This document shows, piece by piece, positions 33,969-42,375 of a stretch of 64,000 nucleotides of DNA. The notes beneath the pieces are model-generated. The model saw nothing but the letters and a program-made list of their open reading frames with translations. It did no database searches and was not told the origin of the DNA. Location of the stretch: NCBI RefSeq assembly GCF_041081105.1, contig NZ_CP163528.1, positions 744,001 to 808,000 of the forward strand, written 5' to 3'. Each line of letters starts with the position of its first letter. Position 1 is the first letter of the stretch. The position numbers and the translations under genes are program-made. This DNA is from Promicromonospora sp. Populi (GTDB lineage: Bacteria; Actinomycetota; Actinomycetes; Actinomycetales; Cellulomonadaceae).

Positions 33969-34033
33969 GAACCTCACGCTATGTCGAGCCACTGACAGTG
34001 CTGATGTCCGGGTGGCATCGACCGAGGCGGCGT

Positions 34034-35971
34034 TCAGAACGGTGGGTCCGGGTCGGCTGGGCCGTTCGGGCCGGTCGGACCGTTCGGATCGGTCGTGGTG
34101 CCGGAGGTGCCCGGGTCGCCGGGGTCGCCGGGGTTGCCAGGGTCGCCGGGCACAGTTCTGGGTTCGGTGGACTGGTAGGCGCGGGGCAGTCGACGTCCGG
34201 TCAGGGCGCGAAGGGTCAGGTCGTAGCTGGATTCGGGGTCGACCTCGTCGATCTCGACGTGGGTGTCCAGCACGGTCGGTGGTCGGACGTGGTTCCGGCC
34301 GGCGGGGGTGGTCCACGTCGTGACCCCGGTCGCGGGGTCACGCACGACGCCCCAGCCCGCGTGCGTCTTGAGCAGGTGATGCCTGCGGCACAACGGGTGC
34401 AGGTTCTCGGCGCGCGTCTGTCCTCTAGTGCCGGGCCGGAGGGAACTGGGGTCGAGATCATGATCGAACGGCACGATGTGGTCCAGGTCGTCCCAGTCCG
34501 CGGGTCGTTCGCACTGAAGGAACATGCAAGTCTTGTCCCGGGCGACGACCGCCTGACGCAGCACCTTGCCCGGCCGGTACGTCGTGGTCGAGTAGTCGGT
34601 GAGGACCCCCGTGACCGGGTCGGTGACCAGGCGCTGCCAGGTCGCGTCGGTGGCGATCTGGGCGGCGAGGTCCGCGGTGACCGGCCCGAACCCCTCCAGC
34701 TCGCCCGGGGCATCGTCCAGGCCGAGGAGCGCGCTGACCGGGACCGTGACCCGCACCACGGGCCGGGTCGGTGTCACGCGCACCACCTGAACGATCTCTT
34801 GTACGACGGGTGGGCGGCCACCACATGTACACACCGGCCCGGCCACATCGCCGTCCGTACCTGCACCGTTCTGCGCGTCCTCGCCCGCAACGGCGGCCAT
34901 GTCGCCCGACGAGCCCGGCTTCGTGCGACCGTGCGTGTCGGTCCGGTCATGGGCGTCGGTGTGGTCCTGGGGGTTGGTGCAGGTGCAGGTGTCGGTGAAT
35001 CGGTCGGCCGGCAGGAGGCGGCCGGTGACGATGCCGGTCAGGGAGTCTGCTCGTAGCTGGACGAGGGTGCGTTCCTCGCCCGTGACGTGTCGGAGCTGGT
35101 GGGCCATGTCGTCCACGACGCCCCATACCGCTGCCGCGTCGGCGGCCGGCAGGTAGGCCGAGAGCCAGCCCATGTCGTTCTCCGCCCGGTCCAGGTGGAC
35201 CGAGCGGTGTTGTGCTGCGGCCTGGGCGGCCTTCGCTGATCCGTGCCGGTCCTTGGCGAACGCGAGCATCTTGGTCTGCAGCCACCGCCACGTCCTGCGC
35301 GGTGCTTGGGGCAGATACTTCGCGATCGCCTCGGCCCGCTCGGCAAGCGTGAGCTGGGTCGCGGACCGCAACAACGTGTGGGCCTTCTTGATGTCGATCC
35401 GGCCGGTCTCCAGTGCGTGGATCACGGTGGGGTGGTCTGTCCCGGACTCGGCGCGGACCACGACCTCGCTCGCTTCCTCACCGGTCACCACCAGTTCAGT
35501 GGTGACCTGTGCGACCAGGGAGCTGTGGGCGAGCGGGTGGGTCTCACGGGCGGCGCGCTCGCCTACGACCCGCGCCTGCACCCCGGCAGCCCAGGACTGC
35601 AGCCGCCCGCAAGCGGTCACCAGATCACCCAACGCGTCATCGGGTAGCTCGGCCAGCAGGTCAGCCTGCGGGTCCATCGCCTCGGTGACCACACGCGCCA
35701 GCTCCGCGCCTGGCGCCCCGGCGAACGCTGCCCGCAACTGCGCCGCTGGCCAGAGGGCGACGGGCACACTGTCCGGAGGCCAGCCCGAATCCCACGACGA
35801 CACCCAGCTCGGCACCGCATCCTCAGGCACGAGGCGGATCGGCATCCCGTCGCGCATGATCAGTTTCCCGGGGAGCTGATCGTCCGGGAGCGGGTCAGGC
35901 GGGAGCGCGATGTCCAACAGCGCGTCGTCCCAGACCATGTCGATCTCGTCGACGGTCGGCTTTTCAAACAT
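34034..35971 (-). CDS. DUF222 / HNH endonuclease domain protein (13E12-repeat type)
   Basis: 645 residues. The N-terminal two thirds match DUF222 (ELPDDALGDLVTACGRLQSWAAGVQARVVGE; LETGRIDIKKAHTLLR). The HNH nuclease motif at about 480-540 reads CMFLQCERPADWDDLDHIVPFDHD, then ENLHPLCRRHHLLKTH. A Thr/Asp-rich linker with several CTC motifs lies near 345-400. The C-terminus is a low-complexity GDPGNPGDPGDPG / GPTGPNGP tail. Such genes are multicopy in Micrococcales and mycobacteria; their biological role is unproven. ATG 35969-35971 has a perfect GGAGGTG upstream. Confidence 0.88.
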   Translation of the reverse strand: MFEKPTVDEIDMVWDDALLDIALPPDPLPDDQLPGKLIMRDGMPIRLVPEDAVPSWVSSWDSGWPPDSVPVALWPAAQLRAAFAGAPGAELARVVTEAMDPQADLLAELPDDALGDLVTACGRLQSWAAGVQARVVGERAARETHPLAHSSLVAQVTTELVVTGEEASEVVVRAESGTDHPTVIHALETGRIDIKKAHTLLRSATQLTLAERAEAIAKYLPQAPRRTWRWLQTKMLAFAKDRHGSAKAAQAAAQHRSVHLDRAENDMGWLSAYLPAADAAAVWGVVDDMAHQLRHVTGEERTLVQLRADSLTGIVTGRLLPADRFTDTCTCTNPQDHTDAHDRTDTHGRTKPGSSGDMAAVAGEDAQNGAGTDGDVAGPVCTCGGRPPVVQEIVQVVRVTPTRPVVRVTVPVSALLGLDDAPGELEGFGPVTADLAAQIATDATWQRLVTDPVTGVLTDYSTTTYRPGKVLRQAVVARDKTCMFLQCERPADWDDLDHIVPFDHDLDPSSLRPGTRGQTRAENLHPLCRRHHLLKTHAGWGVVRDPATGVTTWTTPAGRNHVRPPTVLDTHVEIDEVDPESSYDLTLRALTGRRLPRAYQSTEPRTVPGDPGNPGDPGDPGTSGTTTDPNGPTGPNGPADPDPPF

Positions 35972-35995
35972 CGCAGCACCTCCTTCTCTCGTTCT

Positions 35996-36058
35996 CAGGT
36001 GCCTCAAAGACAGTCAACGCACCTGTCAAAACCGGACATGTGTTCGACTATATCGAAC
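35996..36058. promoter_or_regulatory. Two inverted repeats upstream of the HNH gene
   Basis: Arms CAGGTGC (35996-36002) and GCACCTG (36019-36025), 7 bp perfect, 16-bp spacer. Then GTTCGA-CTATA-TCGAAC (36042-36058), with a minus-strand TATAGT -10-like hexamer at 36047-36052. The arm order is opposite to an actinobacterial LexA box, so SOS control is not claimed. The rest of the 293-bp gap to 36265 holds only the palindrome listed separately. Confidence 0.4.
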
Positions 36059-36221
36059 CCGCGGCGCCCACTACCTGTTCTTCTGCCATCCGCGTAAGCG
36101 CTCCATTCCAGGATGCGTCGACGGTGCTGGCCCCGACAGAATCGCGCGGCCCGTCGATCGACCTCGCCGCCCGGCGCTTGCCCACTGGCCTTCCGCTCAA
36201 CCTCGCCGCCGGTCGTGAAGG

Positions 36222-36235
36222 AGTAATATATTACT
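36222..36235. promoter_or_regulatory. AT-rich palindrome, candidate GntR operator
   Basis: AGTAATATATTACT is a perfect 14-bp palindrome in otherwise GC-rich DNA, 29 bp upstream of the GntR start codon. It probably serves autoregulation and control of the downstream hydroxyproline genes. Confidence 0.58.
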
Positions 36236-36264
36236 GAAGTTGCCCATCAGCCCGGGAGAGCACC

Positions 36265-36945
36265 ATGAGCGCAGCAGTACCGACGCCGTCGGTCCGTCGT
36301 CCTCCACCGGTCGCGAGCCTGCGCGCGCGAGTGCACCGCGCCCTCGTAGCTGCGATCGTTGCCGGCGAGCTGGAGCCCGGCGAGCTCGTCTCCGTGCCGA
36401 CCCTTGCCGCCCGGTTCGACGTGTCCGCGACCCCGGTGCGGGAGGCTGTGCTGGACCTGGAACGCCGAGGGTTCCTGGAGGCGGTCCGCAACAAGGGATT
36501 CCGTGTCACCCGCGTGAGCGACGAGACGCTGGGGCACGTCGCCGCCGTCCGGCTCGTGATCGAGCCCATCTGGATGGAGCGGCTGGCCAGGTCGTTCCCC
36601 ATCGGGCAGCTCCCGGAGCTCAACGCGCTCGCCGACGAGATCGTCGAGGGCGCGCGCACCGGCGACCTGATCTCCTACCTGCAGGCGGACCAGTCGTTCC
36701 ACTTGCGGCTGATGGGCCTGCTGGGCAACCCGGTAGCCGACGAGATCGTGTCCGACCTGCGGGACCGGGCGCGGCTGCTCGGGCTCTCCGCCATGGTCGC
36801 TAACGGCACGCTGGCCGACTCCGCCCAGGAGCACCACGAGCTGCTCGACCTCCTGGCGGCCGGCGACGGGCCCGGCGCCAAGGCGCTCATGGAGCGGCAC
36901 ATCGGGCACTCGCTGGGCACGTGGGCAGGCAACCCGGAGGGCTGA
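36265..36945 (+). CDS. GntR family regulator (FCD) of hydroxyproline genes
   Basis: 226 residues. The HTH (LRARVHRALVAAIVAGELEPGELVSVPTLAARFDVSATPVREAVLDLERRGFLEAVRNKGFRV) is followed by an FCD domain with QADQSFHLRLMGLLGN and EHHELLDLLAAGDGPGAKALMERHIGHS, which supply the typical metal-binding His residues. ATG 36265 has GGGAGAG upstream, and an AT-rich palindrome lies just before it. It precedes the DapA-like and epimerase genes on the same strand, so it is their likely local regulator. Confidence 0.88.
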   Translation: MSAAVPTPSVRRPPPVASLRARVHRALVAAIVAGELEPGELVSVPTLAARFDVSATPVREAVLDLERRGFLEAVRNKGFRVTRVSDETLGHVAAVRLVIEPIWMERLARSFPIGQLPELNALADEIVEGARTGDLISYLQADQSFHLRLMGLLGNPVADEIVSDLRDRARLLGLSAMVANGTLADSAQEHHELLDLLAAGDGPGAKALMERHIGHSLGTWAGNPEG

Positions 36946-36995
36946 ACCGCCCGCGCCGGCCACCGATGCGCCGCCGGACGCCCCCGGGAGCCGTC

Positions 36996-37058
36996 GACCT
37001 AACCCTCAACCTCACCTTTAACCCTGCCCTCGACCTTGCCTCGAACGTTGCCCTCAGC
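36996..37058 (+). repeat. Low-complexity CCTNAAC-rich tract
   Basis: A tract rich in AACCCT, CAACCT and CACCTT words in the leader between the GntR gene and the DapA-like gene. Its core ACCCTCAACCTCA (13 bp) is identical to the reverse complement of a stretch inside copA at about 62505-62517, with weaker similarity on both sides. It has no promoter-like feature. Confidence 0.5.
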
Positions 37059-37082
37059 ATCCCGACCAGCAGGAGACCCGAC

Positions 37083-38000
37083 ATGAACCAGCGCTTCGAC
37101 CTCGGCGGCGTGATCGTCGCCACCACTCTCGCCTTCACGCCGGACGATTCCGCACCGGCCGGCCTCGCCGTCGACTACGAGCGGTTCGCCGCACACTGCG
37201 AGTTCCTGATCGACAACGGCTGCCGCGGCGTCGGCCCGAACGGCTCGCTCGGTGAGTACTCCTCGCTCACCGACGACGAGCGCCGCAAGGTGGTCCAGAC
37301 CGCCGTGCGGGCGGTGGGGAGGCGCGGGCTGGTGGTCGCGGGGGTGCACGGCGTCGGCTGGCACCAGGCCAAGCACTGGGCCGAGCTCGCGGCCGAGGAC
37401 GGGGCCGACGGCGTCCTGCTGCTGCCCCCGACCATCTACCGCGCGAGCCGCTCCGAGGTGATCGAGCACTACACGCGCGTCAACGAGGTCGGCATCCCGA
37501 TCATGGTCTACAACAACCCGATCGACACGAAGGTCGACCTCACCCCGAGCATCCTGGCGGAGCTGGCCCAGCTGGAGAACGTCGTGGCCGTGAAGGAGTT
37601 CTCCGGCGACGTGCGGCGGGTGCTGGAGATCAAGGAGCTCGCCCCGGACCTGGACGTCATCGCGGGCGCCGACGACCTGCTCTTCGAGTCGCTCGTGGCC
37701 GGGGCGACCGGCTGGTTCGCGGGGTATCCCAACGCGTTCCCGCGCGAGGCCGTCGAGATCTACACCCTGGTCACCGACGGCCGGATCGCCGAGGCCCGCG
37801 AGCTGTACCGCCACCTGGTGCCGGCATTCCGATGGGACTCGCGCACCGAGTTCGTCCAGGCGATCAAGCTCTCGATCGACCTCGCCGGGCAGAGCTACGG
37901 TGGGCCGACCCGCCCGCCGCGCGGACCGCTCACGGCGGAGCACGAGGCCCAGGTCCGCAAGGACACCGAAGCGGCGCTGAGCTACATCGCCGCGCGCTGA
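37083..38000 (+). CDS. DapA-family protein, probable 1-pyrroline-4-hydroxy-2-carboxylate deaminase
   Basis: 305 residues of the DHDPS/NAL superfamily. The Schiff-base Lys is in NVVAVKEFSGD and the Tyr in PIMVYNNPIDTKVD; NGSLGEYSSLTDDER is the usual GTTGE region. Immediately next to a 4-hydroxyproline epimerase, members of this family deaminate pyrroline-4-hydroxy-2-carboxylate to 2-oxoglutarate semialdehyde. That specific role is inferred from context; another 2-keto acid lyase is possible. ATG 37083 has CAGGAG upstream. The gap to the epimerase is 19 bp. Confidence 0.8.
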   Translation: MNQRFDLGGVIVATTLAFTPDDSAPAGLAVDYERFAAHCEFLIDNGCRGVGPNGSLGEYSSLTDDERRKVVQTAVRAVGRRGLVVAGVHGVGWHQAKHWAELAAEDGADGVLLLPPTIYRASRSEVIEHYTRVNEVGIPIMVYNNPIDTKVDLTPSILAELAQLENVVAVKEFSGDVRRVLEIKELAPDLDVIAGADDLLFESLVAGATGWFAGYPNAFPREAVEIYTLVTDGRIAEARELYRHLVPAFRWDSRTEFVQAIKLSIDLAGQSYGGPTRPPRGPLTAEHEAQVRKDTEAALSYIAAR

Positions 38001-38019
38001 CCGAGCACCGGGAGGCAGG

Positions 38020-39021
38020 ATGCGCACCAGCAGGACGATCACCGCCGTCGACTCGCACACGGAGGGCATGCCGACGCGGGTGATCACCGGCGGCGTCGGG
38101 CAGATACCGGGCGACACCATGAACGACCGGCGGCTCTACTTCATGGAGCACATGGACGACCTGCGCCTGTTCCTCATGAACGAGCCGCGGGGGCACGCGG
38201 CGATGAGCGGCGCCATCCTGCAGCCGCCCACGCGGCCCGACTGCGACTGGGGCGTGGTCTACATCGAGGTGTCCGGCTGCCTGCCCATGTGCGGGCACGG
38301 CACCATCGGCGTCGCCACGGTCCTGGTCGAGACGGGCATGGTCGACGTCGTCGAGCCCGTGACGGAGATCCGGCTGGACACGCCCGCCGGGCTCGTCGTC
38401 GCGCGGGTGGCGGTCAGCGACGGTCATGCCGACGCCGTGACCATCGCCAACGTGCCCAGCTTCGTGACGGCGCTCGATGAGACGGTCGAGGTGCCCGGCT
38501 ACGGCACGGTGCCGTACTCGATGGCGTTCGGCGGGAACTTCTACGCCCTCGTCGACCTCGACGACCTGAAGCTGCCCTTCGACCGGGGCCGCCAGCAGGA
38601 GCTGCTGGCCGCCGGGCTCGCGATCATGGACGCGATCAACCAGACCGCCAAGCCGAAGCATCCACTGCTCGACGGCGTCGAGGGCTGCCACCACGTCGAG
38701 CTGATCGCCCCCGGCTCGGACGCGCGGCACTCCCGGCACGCGATGGCGATCTATCCCGGCTGGTTCGACCGGTCACCGTGCGGCACCGGCACCTCCGCCC
38801 GTATGGCCGAGCTCTGGGCGCGCGGCGAGCTCGCGCTGCACACCGACTTCGTCAACGAGTCGTTCATCGGGAGCCGGTTCGTCGGCCGCCTGGTCTCCGA
38901 GACGACGGTCGCGGGAGTGCCCGCCGTTGTACCCACCATCACCGGCCGCGCCTGGGTGACCGGCACGGCCAACTACCTGCTCGACCCGAGCGACCCGTTC
39001 CCCACGGGCTTCGTCTTCTGA
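38020..39021 (+). CDS. 4-hydroxyproline epimerase (proline racemase family)
   Basis: 333 residues. Both catalytic cysteines are present: Cys91 in CLPMCGHGT and Cys254 in RSPCGTGTSAR. Two active Cys indicate a true epimerase or racemase rather than the Cys/Thr dehydratase variant. It converts trans-4-hydroxy-L-proline to cis-4-hydroxy-D-proline (proline racemase activity is the alternative). It follows the DapA-like gene by 19 bp in one operon with the GntR. The expected D-hydroxyproline dehydrogenase is not in the window. Confidence 0.88.
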   Translation: MRTSRTITAVDSHTEGMPTRVITGGVGQIPGDTMNDRRLYFMEHMDDLRLFLMNEPRGHAAMSGAILQPPTRPDCDWGVVYIEVSGCLPMCGHGTIGVATVLVETGMVDVVEPVTEIRLDTPAGLVVARVAVSDGHADAVTIANVPSFVTALDETVEVPGYGTVPYSMAFGGNFYALVDLDDLKLPFDRGRQQELLAAGLAIMDAINQTAKPKHPLLDGVEGCHHVELIAPGSDARHSRHAMAIYPGWFDRSPCGTGTSARMAELWARGELALHTDFVNESFIGSRFVGRLVSETTVAGVPAVVPTITGRAWVTGTANYLLDPSDPFPTGFVF

Positions 39022-39035
39022 CCCTGGCGCCGCCG

Positions 39036-39770
39036 TCAGCGGGCGCGCTGCCTGATCAGTGCCTCCACCCCGTCCAGGATGCGATCGAGGCCGAACGTGT
39101 AGTCCAGCTGTTGCTCCTCTGCGGCGGTGTCGGCCGGGTAGTCGTAGGCGCCCGCGTCGACGGCGCGGCGCAGGGCGGGGAACCGCTCGGCGTCGACGAG
39201 CCGGCCGAGCAGCGCGCTGTAGGCGGCCACCGACTCCCCGGAGACGGACTCCCCGAGGCCCGCGGTCAGCCGCGCGCTGTTGTGCATGTAGGTGGCCACG
39301 AGCAGGACGACGCCCGCCTTCTCGCTCTCGGTGAGGCCGGTGCCGCCCAGCGCGCCCAGCGCGCGGTCCGTCCAGGTCAGCTGGTTGGGAGTGGTGGGCG
39401 GGCCGCCGATCGGCACGTCCACGATCCAGGCGTGCGCCCGCAGCATCGCCCACTGCGCGCGGCACCAGCCTTGCAGGCCGAGCCGCCAGTCGGCGCAGGG
39501 CTCGTCGAGCTCTGCCGGCACGGCCGCTACCGAGTCCAGCATGAGCAGGAGGATCTCGTCCTTGCTCTGCACGTGCCGGTAGAGCGACATCGTCGTGAAG
39601 CCGAGCCGCTCGGCGATCTTCGCCATCGACACGGCATCGAGGCCGCCCGCGTCGGCGAGCTCCACCGCCGCCCGGACTATGCGGGCGGCTGTCAGGCCCG
39701 GCCGGGACCCCGGCGCGGGCGTGCCGGGTCCCCAGAGCAGGTCGAGCCCGGTCGGGGCCTTGGCGTCCAT
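39036..39770 (-). CDS. TetR family regulator (TetR_C type)
   Basis: 244 residues. The HTH is LTAARIVRAAVELADAGGLDAVSMAKIAERLGFTTMSLYRHVQSKDEILLLMLD (about 25-78), followed by the TetR_C ligand domain typical of tetracycline-repressor relatives. It is divergent from an FAD-dependent monooxygenase. Two strong dyads with the half-site GTGTATG lie at the monooxygenase start. This arrangement mirrors TetR-TetX or other drug-inducible monooxygenase pairs. ATG is at 39768-39770. Confidence 0.9.
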   Translation of the reverse strand: MDAKAPTGLDLLWGPGTPAPGSRPGLTAARIVRAAVELADAGGLDAVSMAKIAERLGFTTMSLYRHVQSKDEILLLMLDSVAAVPAELDEPCADWRLGLQGWCRAQWAMLRAHAWIVDVPIGGPPTTPNQLTWTDRALGALGGTGLTESEKAGVVLLVATYMHNSARLTAGLGESVSGESVAAYSALLGRLVDAERFPALRRAVDAGAYDYPADTAAEEQQLDYTFGLDRILDGVEALIRQRAR

Positions 39771-39825
39771 CGTCGCTGTGCTCGCTTCCGTGCTGACGGT
39801 GTGTTCGGGGCTAGCCTAGTTCGGA

Positions 39826-39859
39826 GTGTATGCCATACGCTCCCGTGTATGACATACAC
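39826..39859. promoter_or_regulatory. Twin TetR operators overlapping the monooxygenase start
   Basis: Two 15-bp dyads: GTGTATG-C-CATACGC (39826-39840, one mismatch) and GTGTATG-A-CATACAC (39845-39859, perfect). Their centres are 19 bp apart. The second contains the monooxygenase ATG (39849). A TAGCCT -10-like hexamer is at 39812-39817. Confidence 0.7.
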
Positions 39860-41066
39860 AGCGATGGTGGTCGGCGGCGGCATCTCCGGGACGACGTGCG
39901 CGATCGCCCTGCACAGGGCGGGTATCGAGGCGGTCGTCTACGAGGCCTACGACCGGACGGCGGACCATGCGGGCGTCTACCTGACGCTCGCGGTGAACGC
40001 GCTCGACGCGCTGCGGGCGGTCGACGTCGACGTCCGTGGGCTCGGGTTCGACACCCCGAGCATCACGATCACGAGCGGCTCCGGCCGGACGCTCGGCGAG
40101 CTGCCCTACGGCACCGGGGCGGCGGAGGCCGGTGGCGGCATTACGAGCCGGACGGTGAAGCGCGCTGACCTGTACCGCAGGCTCCGCGACGAGGCGCTCC
40201 GGCACGGGGTGCGCTTCGAGCACGGCAAGCGCCTGGTCCAGGCGCAGGTGTCCGACGGCGGTGTGGTGGCGCAGTTCGCGGACGGCACCACCGCCGAGGG
40301 GGACCTGCTGATCGGCGCCGACGGGCTGCGGTCGCGCACCCGCGAGATCATCGCGCCGGACGCGCCCGGAGCGCGGTACAACGGCCTGCTGAACACGGGC
40401 GGATATGCCCGCGGCATCTCGGTCGACAGCGAGCCGGGAATGATGAACGCGATCTTCGGCAGGCGGTGCTTCTTCGCCTTCACGCCGCACCCGGACGGCG
40501 AGGTGTGGTGGGTGGCGAACCCGCCCAGCCCGGCCGAGCCGACCCAGGCGGAGCTGGCCGCGATCAGCCCGGCGGAGTGGCGCCGTCGGCTGGTCGAGCT
40601 GTTCCGGGACGACCGGGGGCCGGCAGCGGACATCATCGGTGCCACCGAGCAGATCTTCGCCGGCTGGAACACCTACGACCTTCCGTCGGTGCCGGTCTGG
40701 CACAACGACCGGATGATCATCATCGGGGACGCCGCGCACGCCACGGCGCCCTCGATCGGGCAGGGTGCGGGCATGGCGATCGAGGACGCCGTGGTGCTGG
40801 CCAAGTGCCTGCGTGACCGGCATGACGTCGGGTCCGCGTTCGCGACCTACGAGGCGCTGCGCCGGGACCGCGTCGATCGCGTCGTCGAGCAGGGCCGACG
40901 CACGGGTGGGTGGAAGGCGCTCCACCCGCTGGCGGCGGCGCCACGAGACCTCATCATGCGGTTCGGTATGAAGCACATGGCCCGCACGGGCAACGATCCG
41001 AGCGGGTGGATCTACGAGCACCACATCGACTGGAACGAGCGGATCGAGGGCGCGCTGGTCCGATGA
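39849..41066 (+). CDS. FAD-dependent monooxygenase (TetX/PHBH-like)
   Basis: 405 residues. GGGISG near residue 9 binds FAD, DLLIGADGLRSRTREII is the DG motif near 155, and MIIIGDAAHATAPSIGQGAGMAIEDAVVLAKCL is the GD motif near 290. It is a class A flavin hydroxylase; the substrate is unknown. The start is ATG 39849 or 39864. Neither has a ribosome-binding site, and the presumed -10 lies only about 30 bp upstream, so a very short or leaderless transcript is possible. It is regulated by the divergent TetR. Confidence 0.9.
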   Translation: MTYTAMVVGGGISGTTCAIALHRAGIEAVVYEAYDRTADHAGVYLTLAVNALDALRAVDVDVRGLGFDTPSITITSGSGRTLGELPYGTGAAEAGGGITSRTVKRADLYRRLRDEALRHGVRFEHGKRLVQAQVSDGGVVAQFADGTTAEGDLLIGADGLRSRTREIIAPDAPGARYNGLLNTGGYARGISVDSEPGMMNAIFGRRCFFAFTPHPDGEVWWVANPPSPAEPTQAELAAISPAEWRRRLVELFRDDRGPAADIIGATEQIFAGWNTYDLPSVPVWHNDRMIIIGDAAHATAPSIGQGAGMAIEDAVVLAKCLRDRHDVGSAFATYEALRRDRVDRVVEQGRRTGGWKALHPLAAAPRDLIMRFGMKHMARTGNDPSGWIYEHHIDWNERIEGALVR

Positions 41067-41085
41067 CGGGCGAGTCGCTTCTCGG

Positions 41086-42255
41086 CTACGGGCGCCGGTA
41101 CGGGCGGAAGAACTCCCGCAGCTCCTGCGCGTACAGCTCGGGCTCCTCGAACGCGGCGAAGTGCCCGCCCCGTTCCGGCTCCGTCACGCGCACGGCGTTG
41201 GCGGTGCGTTCGAGCCAGGCCCGCGGCGGGCGGACGACGTCGCCGGCGAACAGCGAGAACCCCGACGGCACCTCGACCCGGCGCGTGAGCTGCCGGGCGG
41301 AGATCGCCGCGTTCGCGTGATACATCCGCATCGACGAGCCGATGGTCCCGGTGAACCAGTAGATCGACAGGAGGGTCAGGACCTCGTCCCTGGTGTAGCT
41401 GTCGATACCGCCGTCGCTCCAGGCATGCAGCTTCTCGACTATCCACGCGGCCAGCCCGGCGGGCGAGTCGTTGAGCCCGGCGGCGAGCGTCTGCGGCTTG
41501 GTGCGATGCAGTGCGCCGTAGGCGCCCTCGGTGGCGCTCCAGGTCGCGGTCTCGGCGAACCAGGCCCGCTCCCCGGCGGTCAGGGTGGCCGGGTCCCCGG
41601 CGAACACTGGCAGCCCGCCGTCCGTGCGGTGGACCGCCGCCACCCGGTCCGGGTGGTCGAGCGCGAGGTACCGGCTCACATGGCTGCCCAGGTCCCCGCC
41701 GGCGGCGCCGAACCGCTCGTAGCCGAGGATGCTCATCAGGGAGGCCCACAGCCCCGCGACGGCGACGGAGTTCAGTGGCGCGCCGGCCGGGGGATCGGAA
41801 TACCCGAACCCCGGCATGTCGGGGACGACGACGTCGAACGCGTCGGCTGGGTCGGCGCCGTGCGCGCCCGGGTCCGTCAGGAGGGAGACGACCTTCGAGT
41901 ACCGCCAGAACGAGTCCGGCCAGCCGTGGCAGAGGACCAGGGGGACCACCGGTTGGGACGGCAAAGAGACGGCGCGGGCGTGCACGAAGTGGATCCCGAG
42001 CCCGCCCACCCCTGCGCGGAACCGGGGGAGCCGGGCGAGGGCAGCCTCCTGGGCCGGCCAGTCGAACCCGTCGGCCCAGTACGCGACAAGTCCCCTGAGG
42101 TAGTCGATGTCGGTGCCCAGGGACCACCCGACGTCCTCGGGAGCGTCGGGCCAGCGGGTCGCCCGCAGCCGGGCGCGGAGATCCTCGATCGCCTCGGGGG
42201 CTGTCTGCGGGACGAACGGCTCGGGGATGAGAGGGGTGTCCGGCACGGGGCTCAC
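41086..42255 (-). CDS. Epoxide hydrolase family (EHN) alpha/beta hydrolase
   Basis: 389 residues. The EHN region (EAIEDLRARLRATRWP, then YLRGLVAYWADGFDWPAQEAAL) is followed by the oxyanion motif LCHGWPDSFW, the nucleophile in AAGGDLGSHVSRYLAL (Asp) and the terminal His in ERGGHF. A lid Tyr candidate is in MRMYHAN. This one keeps the canonical GGD context, unlike the paralogue at 32856-33968. The frame extends to 42342. GTG 42253-42255 gives a normal start, although its ribosome-binding site is weak. It is convergent with the monooxygenase. Confidence 0.87.
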   Translation of the reverse strand: MSPVPDTPLIPEPFVPQTAPEAIEDLRARLRATRWPDAPEDVGWSLGTDIDYLRGLVAYWADGFDWPAQEAALARLPRFRAGVGGLGIHFVHARAVSLPSQPVVPLVLCHGWPDSFWRYSKVVSLLTDPGAHGADPADAFDVVVPDMPGFGYSDPPAGAPLNSVAVAGLWASLMSILGYERFGAAGGDLGSHVSRYLALDHPDRVAAVHRTDGGLPVFAGDPATLTAGERAWFAETATWSATEGAYGALHRTKPQTLAAGLNDSPAGLAAWIVEKLHAWSDGGIDSYTRDEVLTLLSIYWFTGTIGSSMRMYHANAAISARQLTRRVEVPSGFSLFAGDVVRPPRAWLERTANAVRVTEPERGGHFAAFEEPELYAQELREFFRPYRRP

Positions 42256-42299
42256 CCTATGCGCGCCGGGCCCGGTCGTCGTGGGGTCGGTGTGGCATC

Positions 42300-42329
42300 G
42301 GTCGGGTTCGCCTGCGGGCGAACCCGACC
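42300..42329. terminator. Hairpin terminator downstream of carbonic anhydrase gene
   Basis: Perfect 13-bp arms GGTCGGGTTCGCC (42300-42312) and GGCGAACCCGACC (42317-42329) with a 4-nt loop. It lies between two minus-strand genes and so probably ends the anhydrase transcript. No U-tract is visible. Confidence 0.65.
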
Positions 42330-42375
42330 GGGCCACGATCACCGTCGTCTACCGCCAGGTCGGCAGCCCACGGTC

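Noticed and set aside
36042..36058. Possible LexA (SOS) box GTTCGA-N5-TCGAAC
   Set aside because: The actinobacterial SOS box has the arms in the opposite order (TCGAAC-N4-GTTCGA). The dyad is real but does not match LexA.
36040..36237. A 65-codon plus-strand frame in the HNH-GntR gap
   Set aside because: It has no ribosome-binding site and no recognisable family, it includes the AT-rich palindrome, and the dyads there look regulatory.
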